From NCBI RefSeq assembly GCF_000807775.2, contig NZ_CP047385.1, positions 2,480,001 to 2,544,000 on the forward strand: a DNA stretch of 64,000 nt, given 5' to 3'. This document shows positions 25,759-32,790 of the stretch, piece after piece (within the stretch, counting starts at the first letter, position 1; every line of letters begins with the position of its first letter). The stretch is from Pandoraea fibrosis (GTDB lineage Bacteria > Pseudomonadota > Gammaproteobacteria > Burkholderiales > Burkholderiaceae). Below the pieces are notes generated by a model. That model worked only from the letters and a program-made list of their open reading frames with translations, ran no database searches and had not been told where the DNA came from. The position numbers and the translations under genes are program-made.

Positions 25759-25764
25759 ATTATA
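25759..25764 (-). promoter_or_regulatory. -10 box for the GGDEF-EAL/HDOD operon
   Basis: A perfect TATAAT on the minus strand, about 75 bp upstream of the ATG. No good -35 hexamer is present at 16-18 bp. Confidence 0.5.
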
Positions 25765-25816
25765 GCTAAAGACGCCAGCGATTTTGGTAGCCCCAATCCT
25801 CGTTTCATGCCGCTTT

Positions 25817-25845
25817 CCACAGGTTTTCCCGTGTGGGTTTTTTTC
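25817..25845 (+). terminator. Orphan Rho-independent terminator on the plus strand
   Basis: CCACAGG-TTTT-CCCGTGTGG (one bulged base) followed by GTTTTTTTC. No plus-strand gene lies upstream; the reads into it would be antisense to the GGDEF-EAL 5' region, so a small or antisense RNA is possible. Confidence 0.55.
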
Positions 25846-26170
25846 TGACAAGACAATCGGGAATTTTTCCTGCATGGCCGTTGGCGTTTGACCGATATTT
25901 GCTCTGAAACGCCCATGCCTCGGACCTTTTGCCCACCGTTACACCGTTCGGTGCGATTCTCCTGCGAGCGCCAGTCTACCCAAGCGCAAGGCGCTTGCGG
26001 AGGCGGCAATCGTGGATTTTTATCATTGCGATGCAACATCGCCACCGTCATGGCAAAACTCGACGGTGGCGTGTCGCTCGGGCGGGGACATCGGCGGCCA
26101 CTTATTACGACTGCCAACCACTGCTAAGCGTTGCGCTGTCGATAGCCGTCGATCGGCGCTGACGGCCGGT
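25846..26170. other. Intergenic region with two hairpins, no gene
   Basis: It contains the perfect hairpins CAAGCGC-AAG-GCGCTTG (25981-25997) and GCCACCGTC/GACGGTGGC (26041-26070), the latter about 100 bp past the racemase stop on the minus strand. No reading frame is convincing. A stretch near 25905-25960 has a glycine-riboswitch-like GGGCAAAAGG on the minus strand but the rest of that fold is missing. Confidence 0.5.
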
Positions 26171-26899
26171 TCAGGCTTGGGCCGGGCGCTCGTGGGCCAG
26201 CGACCACGCGATGCAGGCGCGAGCCAAAGCCGCCGAGGCGTCCAGGCCGAAGCGTCCCAGCGGGGTTTCGCAGGTCGCGAGAGCCACCGGGATTTCGGTG
26301 CAACCGAGAATGACGCGTTGCGCGCCGGCGGCGAGCAGTGACTCCATCGCCATGGCGAGCGCTTCACCGCCGCGACGAATGTCGCCGGCCTTCGTGAGCC
26401 GGATACCTTCGTTCACCAGCGCCTGGTGGGCGAGCGGTTCAGCCGCCTGAACGAAACGGTAGCCCAGCGCTTCGAGTCGGGGACGGTAGACGTTGGCGTG
26501 GTGCGTGCCTTCGGTGGCCATCAGGCCAATGGGGGCGCCCGGGGCGACGCAGGTGGACAACTCGCCGGCGACGGCTTCGACCACGTCGAGCACCGGTAGC
26601 CGGGTGCCATGGCGCAAGGCTTCGAGCCAGGCATGGGCGGTATTGCAGGCGATGGCGATGCAGCCGACGCCGGATTGTTCAAGGGCATGTACGCCGTCGA
26701 GCATGCCGTCGAGCGGGGAGGCGCCGTCTCGCAGCAGGGCTTCGGTGCGGTCGGGAATCTGGGGAACCGAGTACAGGATGAACGGGATGTGATCCTGGTC
26801 GCGGTTGGCCGGGTGTTGATCGACGATCTTGCGGCAGAGGTCGATGCCGGCGGCGGGGCCCATGCCGCCGAGGATGCCGAGCGTGGCGTGCGAATTCAT
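26171..26899 (-). CDS. Aspartate/glutamate racemase family protein
   Basis: A 242-residue PLP-independent amino-acid racemase. The family start GILGGMGPAAGIDL and the two cysteine motifs that exchange the alpha proton, IACNTAHAW (about residue 84) and LGCTEIPVAL (about residue 199), are intact. It could interconvert L- and D-Asp or D-Glu. It lies 95 bp downstream of a GltI-type binding protein gene and behind a DadA-type dehydrogenase on the same strand, pointing to D-amino-acid use rather than cell-wall synthesis (inference). The Shine-Dalgarno before ATG 26899 is weak. Confidence 0.93.
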   Translation of the reverse strand: MNSHATLGILGGMGPAAGIDLCRKIVDQHPANRDQDHIPFILYSVPQIPDRTEALLRDGASPLDGMLDGVHALEQSGVGCIAIACNTAHAWLEALRHGTRLPVLDVVEAVAGELSTCVAPGAPIGLMATEGTHHANVYRPRLEALGYRFVQAAEPLAHQALVNEGIRLTKAGDIRRGGEALAMAMESLLAAGAQRVILGCTEIPVALATCETPLGRFGLDASAALARACIAWSLAHERPAQA

Positions 26900-26946
26900 G
26901 ATGATGGCAATCGGGGGGCAGCGGATACGTGTGGATCGCGGATCGC

Positions 26947-26980
26947 ACGCGGTGCGGGGACTGTGGCCCCCGCACCGCGT
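26947..26980 (-). terminator. Long GC hairpin between the gltI-type gene and the racemase gene
   Basis: A perfect 13-bp stem (ACGCGGTGCGGGG / CCCCGCACCGCGT) with an 8-nt loop. There is no T-run. It probably protects or attenuates the message between the binding-protein and racemase genes. Confidence 0.6.
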
Positions 26981-26994
26981 ACAGCCCGTCAGGA

Positions 26995-27897
26995 TCAGTC
27001 GTAAGCCTTGGTGATCGGATCCTTGAACATGGCGCGCATTTCAGGCGTCATCGGGTAGTTCATGTTCTGGTTCTTCGGCGGAACCGGTTGCGTGAACCAC
27101 TTGTTGTACAGCTTCTCCATTTCGCCGGACTTCTCCATGTCGGCGATGACCGTGTTCACGACCTTGGTGAAGGCCGGGTCATCGCGGCGCAGCATGCACG
27201 CGTAGTTTTCAAACTGAAGGTTCGGGCCGACGACTTCGTAACCCTTGGCTTCATCGGCCGGCAGTGCGGCGCGTTGGCCGTACAGCAGCGGCTCGTCCAT
27301 CACGAAGGCCACGGCACGGCCTTGCTTGACGGTCAGGAAGCCATCCGAGTGTTCCTTCGTCTGGATCAGGTTAAAGCCGATCTCGCCCTTCTTGCCCGAC
27401 AGAATGCGGTCGGCCGTCGTGCCGGCGGTTGTCGCGATGGTCTTGCCCTTCAGGCTGTTCAGGTCGGTGATGCCCGAACCCGACTTGGCGATCATCTTGA
27501 TCGAGTACAGGAAGATGTTGTGCGAGAAGCCCACTTGCTTTGCGCGCTCGAACGTATGCGTGGTCGAGCCGCACTCCAGATCGATTGTGCCGTTCTGCAT
27601 CAGCGCGATACGGTTCTGCGAGGTGATCGGCGTTTCCGTCACCTTCAGGTTCGGCAGGTTCAGGTCTTTCTTGACCGCGTCGACGATCTTGAGCGCGATT
27701 TCCTGCGAGTAGCCGATCGTCTTGCCGGTATTGTCCGTGTACGAGAAGGGAATCGACGACTCGCGCACCCCGAGAGCGATCACGCCGGTGTCCTTGATCT
27801 TCTTGAGCGTGCCCGTCAGTTCCTGTGCGCTCGCGGTGTGCGCGAACAAGGCGGCAGCAGCGCTGACGAGCAGCAGGGGAGCAAACAGCTTCTTCAT
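26995..27897 (-). CDS. gltI: Glutamate/aspartate ABC transporter substrate-binding protein (GltI type)
   Basis: A periplasmic receptor for acidic amino acids, 300 residues, with a signal peptide MKKLFAPLLLVSAAAALFAH ending at ASAQ. The SBP_bac_3 pattern is clear (IALGVRESSIPFSYTDN, IDLECGSTTHTFERAKQVGF, IATTAGTTADRIL, WFTQPVPPKNQNMNYPM). The C-terminal signature matches E. coli GltI. The permease and ATPase genes (gltJKL) are absent here, so it must dock to a transporter encoded elsewhere, or deliver a non-standard ligand such as a D-amino acid. Confidence 0.93.
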   Translation of the reverse strand: MKKLFAPLLLVSAAAALFAHTASAQELTGTLKKIKDTGVIALGVRESSIPFSYTDNTGKTIGYSQEIALKIVDAVKKDLNLPNLKVTETPITSQNRIALMQNGTIDLECGSTTHTFERAKQVGFSHNIFLYSIKMIAKSGSGITDLNSLKGKTIATTAGTTADRILSGKKGEIGFNLIQTKEHSDGFLTVKQGRAVAFVMDEPLLYGQRAALPADEAKGYEVVGPNLQFENYACMLRRDDPAFTKVVNTVIADMEKSGEMEKLYNKWFTQPVPPKNQNMNYPMTPEMRAMFKDPITKAYD

Positions 27898-28105
27898 GGT
27901 CTCTGTCCTATCGGAAGTGATGGCACGGTGGTCCGCGCCGTTGGAATATCAAACGCCAAAAACACTGATACAACCCGACACTGGCTCCCGACGATCCCCG
28001 TGGGAGTGATGCCCTGAAACTCCGCGTCCTGCCTCGTTCTGCCTTGTCCTGCTTCGACATCGAGGCCTTCGACCCGGGTGGCCCGCTATGGTCGGCCACG
28101 GGAGG

Positions 28106-29362
28106 TCACCCGGCCAGCCGGGCAAACCCTGCGAGATCGACTGCGGGACGTTTGCCGTCGATGGCGTCGGCAATAACGCGCGCCGCACCCATCGACAAGG
28201 TGAAACCCAATCCGCCGTGGCCCACGTTCAGCCACAGATTGCCCAGCTTGCCCGCACGTCCGAGGATCGGACGACCGTGCGGCGTGGCCGGGCGCATGCC
28301 TGTCCACTCCAGTGGCGCATGGGCGCTCCCTAGCGCGGGGAACAATCCCGCCGACAGGGTGCGCAAGGCATCGATGCGGTGTGCCGCGATGCGATAGTCG
28401 TAACCCACCAGATCGGCAATGCCTGCCACACGAAGATGCTCGCCGAGGCTGGCATAGACAACCTTATTGTCCGCGTCGGTCACCGACACCTGCGGTCGGG
28501 CGTCGAGCGGCGCGTTGCGATACGTCAGGCTGTAACCCTTGAGCGGATACAGCGACACCGACTCGCCGACCGTGCGCAGCAATGGCATGGCGGCCAGCCC
28601 GTTGGCGACAACGCAGGCGTCGACCGTCACGTCGCCTGTGCGGGTGCGAATCGCTTGCACGCTGCCACCGCGCACGTCGAAGCCGGTGACTTCGCGCTCG
28701 AACAGCAGCGTGCCGCCAGCGTGCGCGCCAACGAGCCGCGCCAGTTCCTTGCACAGCAACTGACAATCGCCAGTGCCTTCGCCGGGCGTATGAATGCCGC
28801 CCGCCAGTTCGCCGGCGATCTTGCCCAGCGCGGGTTCCAGCGTGGCGCACGTCGCGGCGTCGACACGCCGTTGCGCGTAACCGAGACCATTGGCGAGTTC
28901 CAGCGAACGTTCGGCCGCGGCCAGTTTGTTGGCATCGCGATACACCACGAGTTTGCCGCTCAGGCGATAGTCGAACGACACCGACTCCTGCGCAAGAAAT
29001 TCCAGCATCACCTCGCGGCTGTGCAGGCCGAGCGAGAGCAGGCGCAACGTGGAACTGGCGTTGGCCGGTGCGTTGCAATGTTTGACGAACTCGATCGACC
29101 AGCGCCAGAAGTCCGGATCGAACGACGGTCTGATGCGCAGCGGCCCCGTGCGTGAAAACAGCAGCGAAGGCAGTTGCGAGAGAACGCCGGGGGCGGCGAG
29201 CGGCGACACATAGCCGTAACTCAACTGGCCACCATTGGCGAAACTCGTCCCGAGGCCCGGACCGCGTCCGGCGTCGATGACGGTGACCTCATGGCCTGCG
29301 CGAAGCAACTGATACGCGCTGGCGAGGCCGACGATGCCCGCCCCGATGACTCCAATATGCAT
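28106..29362 (-). CDS. FAD-dependent D-amino-acid dehydrogenase (DadA family)
   Basis: A 418-residue flavoprotein that oxidises D-amino acids to 2-oxo acids, passing electrons to the quinone pool. The dinucleotide-binding start HIGVIGAGIVGLASAYQLLR and the DAO signature (GTSFANGGQLSYGYVSPLAAPG) are typical of DadA, as are RLSGKLVVYRD, EPALGKIAGELAGGIHTPGE, WTGMRPATPHGRPILG and the closing NLWLNVGHGGLGFTLS. Start ATG 29362 has only a weak ribosome site. It is the first of three same-strand genes (dadA-like, gltI-like, racemase) divergent from a LysR regulator, suggesting uptake, racemisation and oxidation of an acidic D-amino acid (inference). A 208-bp gap before the gltI-type gene probably holds its own promoter. 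Confidence 0.92.
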   Translation of the reverse strand: MHIGVIGAGIVGLASAYQLLRAGHEVTVIDAGRGPGLGTSFANGGQLSYGYVSPLAAPGVLSQLPSLLFSRTGPLRIRPSFDPDFWRWSIEFVKHCNAPANASSTLRLLSLGLHSREVMLEFLAQESVSFDYRLSGKLVVYRDANKLAAAERSLELANGLGYAQRRVDAATCATLEPALGKIAGELAGGIHTPGEGTGDCQLLCKELARLVGAHAGGTLLFEREVTGFDVRGGSVQAIRTRTGDVTVDACVVANGLAAMPLLRTVGESVSLYPLKGYSLTYRNAPLDARPQVSVTDADNKVVYASLGEHLRVAGIADLVGYDYRIAAHRIDALRTLSAGLFPALGSAHAPLEWTGMRPATPHGRPILGRAGKLGNLWLNVGHGGLGFTLSMGAARVIADAIDGKRPAVDLAGFARLAG

Positions 29363-29447
29363 GACGATGAATAACAACGAAAAACGCGAAAGAAAGCAAG
29401 GCGGAAAATATTCCGGGCGGGAGGACGGGGGGCCTCGCGGCGGGCTT

Positions 29448-29476
29448 TCTACACCACCTCTGCTACGCAGTGTAGA
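29448..29476. promoter_or_regulatory. Candidate LysR-regulator site between the dadA-like and lysR genes
   Basis: TCTACAC-N15-GTGTAGA, a perfect 7-bp inverted repeat in the 222-bp divergent intergenic region. Interrupted dyads of this kind are usual for LysR proteins. Confidence 0.55.
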
Positions 29477-29584
29477 GCGAGAAAATTCGGTAACCTATGC
29501 GGATTTGAGGCAGCATATGTCTTTTAGCTATAGGGTCGGCGTGACTGTCGATCCGGCATTCGGGACAGGGGGACGACGTCAGGC

Positions 29585-30544
29585 ATGAAATTGCGGCATA
29601 TCGAAACGTTTCGCGCAGTCGTGCTGACCGGCTCGGCCAGCGGCGCGGCGCAGTTGCTTAACGTATCGCAGCCCGTCGTGTCGCGCGTGTTGCAGCACGC
29701 CGAGCAGCAACTGGGCTTCAAGCTGTTCGACCGCATCAAGGGCCGGCTCGTGCCGACAGCGGAAGCACGCCGTCTGTATCCCGACGTCGAGCGCATCTTC
29801 AGCGATCTGGAACGCCTGCGCACCACGTCGCGCAACCTGCGCCAGCATGGCGTGGGCCATCTGCGCATCGCGGCGACACCGAGTCTCGCGCAGAGCCTCT
29901 TGCCCGCCGCTATCGAGCGCATGCGTCGTGCCCATCCGGATGTTGTCTTCGAACTGATCACGCATCACACCACCGAGACGATTACCGCCATCCTGACGTC
30001 GTCGGTCGATGTCGGCATCGTCTCGGCTCCGCCGATGGCGGCGGGCATTGTGAGCCGGCCGGTGGCGCAAGGGCATATCGTGCTGGCCGTGCCCGCGTCG
30101 TGGCCGAAGCTCTCGCGTCGTGGCCCGGCAAGTGCCGACGCGCTCGTCGGGCGCGATCTCATCAAACTGCACGACGACACGCCGCTCGGCGCGTTGATCA
30201 ACGAACGTCTCGATCAGACCGCGTTATTGCAGGATGCCGAACTGATGGTGCAGACGTACTCGCTCGCGGCGGCGCTCGTCGAGCATGGTCTGGGCTATGC
30301 GTTGCTCGATCAATTCACGGCGGCGAGTGCGCATGTGCAGACGCAGCGACTGTATCGGGTGGCGCCGGCGATTGAGTTTCCGGTCGAGATGTTGCGCCCG
30401 GCACACCAGCCGGAGTCCGTGCTCGCGGACACATTGCGCCGGCATCTGGCCGACGTTGCGAGCGAACTCAGCGAGCGCGCCGAGGCGTTGTGCGAGGGGC
30501 GGGAGATCGTGTTGACGCCGGGCGACGATGCCGACGAGGGCTAG
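29585..30544 (+). CDS. LysR-family transcriptional regulator
   Basis: A 319-residue DNA-binding regulator with the N-terminal helix-turn-helix (MKLRHIETFRAVVLTGSASG, AAQLLNVSQPVVSRVLQHAE) and a type-2 periplasmic-binding-like effector domain starting at about residue 90 (GHLRIAATPSLAQSLLPAAI). It resembles regulators of amino-acid and opine catabolism (OccR/NocR group). Divergent from the dadA-like/gltI-like/racemase genes, which it very likely controls; the ligand would then be an amino acid (inference). The short DDADEG tail is unremarkable. Confidence 0.93.
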   Translation: MKLRHIETFRAVVLTGSASGAAQLLNVSQPVVSRVLQHAEQQLGFKLFDRIKGRLVPTAEARRLYPDVERIFSDLERLRTTSRNLRQHGVGHLRIAATPSLAQSLLPAAIERMRRAHPDVVFELITHHTTETITAILTSSVDVGIVSAPPMAAGIVSRPVAQGHIVLAVPASWPKLSRRGPASADALVGRDLIKLHDDTPLGALINERLDQTALLQDAELMVQTYSLAAALVEHGLGYALLDQFTAASAHVQTQRLYRVAPAIEFPVEMLRPAHQPESVLADTLRRHLADVASELSERAEALCEGREIVLTPGDDADEG

Positions 30545-30559
30545 CCCAGCCGGGCCGAC

Positions 30560-31180
30560 TCAGCGGCAGCTCGGCTCGCTTTTCACTTCAAAGTCGCGAA
30601 AAGGTTGCGCCTGAAGCTTGTCGGCGAGTGAGGGGTAGTTCGCCTGCACGAAGCGTCGCGCGCCAGCCATGTCGAATTCGGTGCGTAGCCAGATCTTGCC
30701 GTCATGGCTGTCGAGCACCAGGGTGCCCGCGTAGATCACGTCACCCCGGCGAACCTGCACGGTCGGCACCTTGCGGCCCTTGCAATAGCGGAAGCGATAG
30801 CTGTTGTCGGCGGGGGTAAATTCCATCGGCCCGAAGCGCTCGTTGCGCATGAGCGGCGAGACACGCATGGCGACGAAGCCGCGCGTGGGCGGATTGCTGT
30901 TGAGGGTGCGGGTGACTTTGCCGCCGACGATGCCATTGACCGTCTGCGAGAACTCCGAATAATTCCACGGGCCCCAGGTGCTTTGCAGTGGCGTGTCGAG
31001 GCCGACGATGACGATGGCGTACTCGTCGAGGGTGTCTTCGGTGAGGGCGGGGTTGGGCGGAACGCCCTTGGTGCTGCACGCGGCCAGCCAGCCGACGGCC
31101 AGCGCCATGAATGCCGAGCGCCGGGTAAGGCGTGCAAAGCGCACGACACGGGAGAACCACAGGGTACGCAGTGACCTCAT
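30560..31180 (-). CDS. Putative lipoprotein of unknown family
   Basis: A 206-residue protein with a basic N-region, hydrophobic stretch (SAFMALAVGWLAAC) and lipobox LAAC (Cys35). The mature part looks like a beta-rich domain: EYAIVIVGLDTPLQSTWGPW, GKVTRTLNSNPPTRGFVAMR, VQVRRGDVIYAGTLVLDSHD. I do not recognise the family. ATG 31180 is chosen because GGAGG lies just upstream, within an in-frame earlier ATG at 31192. Convergent with the lysR gene; 71 bp from dbpA on the same strand, so possibly read through from dbpA's upstream side. Confidence 0.8.
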   Translation of the reverse strand: MRSLRTLWFSRVVRFARLTRRSAFMALAVGWLAACSTKGVPPNPALTEDTLDEYAIVIVGLDTPLQSTWGPWNYSEFSQTVNGIVGGKVTRTLNSNPPTRGFVAMRVSPLMRNERFGPMEFTPADNSYRFRYCKGRKVPTVQVRRGDVIYAGTLVLDSHDGKIWLRTEFDMAGARRFVQANYPSLADKLQAQPFRDFEVKSEPSCR

Positions 31181-31251
31181 TGCAGCCTCCATGTCGCGCG
31201 TGGCGCTCAGGGGACGATCCGGGTCTCGACGAACCCGGATGGCGACAAACG

Positions 31252-32664
31252 TTAATCCTGCAGGAATCTTACCTTGACCTTGCGGCCTTTGACACGGCCA
31301 TCTGCCAGCTTGCGCAGCGCGGTTGGCGCGATGTCGCGGTCCACAGCAATATACGTGAAGTTCTCGAGCACGTTGATCTTGCCGATCTGGGCCGCCGCAA
31401 AGCCGGCCTCGCCGGTGAGCGCGCCGAGTACGTCGCCCGGACGAATCTTGTCCTTCTTGCCGCCCAGCATCTGAAGCGTGACCATCGGTGGCAGCAGGTG
31501 TGCGCTACCCGACGGCGTGAGTTCCGAGAGCTTGTGCCACGGCACTTCGTGGCCCAGCGCGGCTTCGATATTGCCCACGCGTCCCATCTCGTTCATGCTG
31601 GCCAGACTGAACGCCCAGCCGTCCTCGTCGGCACGGCCCGTGCGGCCGATGCGGTGGACGTACACCTCGGGGTCGGGCGTCACGTCGACGTTGATCACCG
31701 CTTCGAGTTGCGCGATGTCCAGCCCGCGCGCGGCCACGTCGGTCGCCACGAGTACCGAGCAACTGCGATTGGCGAACTGGATCAGCACCAGATCGCGCTC
31801 GCGCTGCTCCAGATCGCCGTGCAGCATCAACGCGTGAAAGCCCTCGGCGCGCAGCACGTCGGTCAGATCCCGGCATTGTGCCCGGGTATTGCAGAACGCG
31901 ATGGTGCTGACCGGGCGGAAATGGTCCAGCAGTTGGCCGACGGCATGCAAACGCTCGTTTTCGCTCACTTCATAGAAGCGCTGACGAATCTTGCTCGCGT
32001 CGTGCTTCTCTTCCAGACGAATTTCGCGCGGCGTGCGCAGCAGGCGTTGGGCGAGCTTGGCGATGCCTTCCGGATAAGTGGCGGAGAAGAGCAGTGTCTG
32101 GCGCGAGGCGGGCGTTTGACGCGCAACGGTGGCGATGTCGTCGAAAAAGCCCATGTCGAGCATCCGGTCGGCTTCGTCGAGCACCAGCGTCTTGATGTTG
32201 GCGAGCGAAAGCGTGCCGCGCTCCAGGTGGTCCATGATGCGTCCCGGTGTGCCGACGATCACGTGGGCGCCGTGGGCCAGGCTTTCCGCCTGCGGACGCA
32301 GCGGCGAGCCGCCGCACAGCGTGAGGACCTTGATGTTGTCTTCGGCGCGTGCGATGCGTCGCACTTCCTGTGCGACCTGTTCGGCGAGTTCGCGCGTGGG
32401 GCAAAGCACAGCGGCCTGCACGGCGAAGTCGCGGGCATCGACTTGCTGGAGCACGCCCAGAGAGAAGGCGGCGGTCTTGCCGCTGCCGGTCTTGGCCTGC
32501 GCGATGATGTCGTGGCCGGCGAGGATGTCCGGCAAGGACGCCTGCTGGATGGGCGTCATCGAGACGTAACCGAGCCGTGCGAGGTTCTCCTGCATGGCAG
32601 GCGAGAGCGGCAGGCTCGAGAAGGGGGCGCTGTCGTTGCGCGATTCGGTGGCTTTTGAGTTCAT
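31252..32664 (-). CDS. dbpA: ATP-dependent RNA helicase DbpA
   Basis: DEAD-box helicase acting in 50S ribosome assembly through 23S rRNA hairpin 92. All motifs are present: Q-motif (GYVSMTPIQQASLP), AKTGSGKT, PTRELAEQV, TPGRIMDHL, VLDEADRMLD, SATYP, ARGLDIAQL and HRIGRTGRA. The C-terminal RNA-binding module (residues about 395-470, DKIRPGDVLGALTGEAGFAA, KINVLENFTYIAVDRDIAPT) marks DbpA. A perfect minus-strand TATAAT (32670-32675) ends only 5 bp before ATG 32664, so the mRNA would be leaderless or start inside the gene; the first conserved block begins around residue 22. Confidence 0.93.
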   Translation of the reverse strand: MNSKATESRNDSAPFSSLPLSPAMQENLARLGYVSMTPIQQASLPDILAGHDIIAQAKTGSGKTAAFSLGVLQQVDARDFAVQAAVLCPTRELAEQVAQEVRRIARAEDNIKVLTLCGGSPLRPQAESLAHGAHVIVGTPGRIMDHLERGTLSLANIKTLVLDEADRMLDMGFFDDIATVARQTPASRQTLLFSATYPEGIAKLAQRLLRTPREIRLEEKHDASKIRQRFYEVSENERLHAVGQLLDHFRPVSTIAFCNTRAQCRDLTDVLRAEGFHALMLHGDLEQRERDLVLIQFANRSCSVLVATDVAARGLDIAQLEAVINVDVTPDPEVYVHRIGRTGRADEDGWAFSLASMNEMGRVGNIEAALGHEVPWHKLSELTPSGSAHLLPPMVTLQMLGGKKDKIRPGDVLGALTGEAGFAAAQIGKINVLENFTYIAVDRDIAPTALRKLADGRVKGRKVKVRFLQD

Positions 32665-32669
32665 GCGCA

Positions 32670-32675
32670 ATTATA
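32670..32675 (-). promoter_or_regulatory. -10 box abutting the dbpA start codon
   Basis: A perfect TATAAT on the minus strand followed by TGCGC then ATG. The predicted +1 falls at or just before the ATG. No good -35 is seen (GC-rich upstream). Confidence 0.5.
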
Positions 32676-32790
32676 CCGGTCGGGTCGGGCCAGGGCGGGG
32701 CTCAGGGTTCACGCCGTTGCCAGCCCGGGGCCCCGGGCGTAGCATGGCTTTGCCTGTCGATGTCTCGTCCATTCCCGCTTGAGGTTGCCC

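Noticed and set aside
25900..26000. Possible glycine riboswitch on the minus strand
   Set aside because: Only GGGCAAAAGG resembles the consensus. The paired GGAGAG/CUCUC elements and second aptamer are missing.
25713..26117. 134-codon minus-strand frame in the leader before the GGDEF-EAL gene
   Set aside because: Overlaps hairpins and the start region, rich in Arg/Pro/Lys without pattern, no ribosome site.
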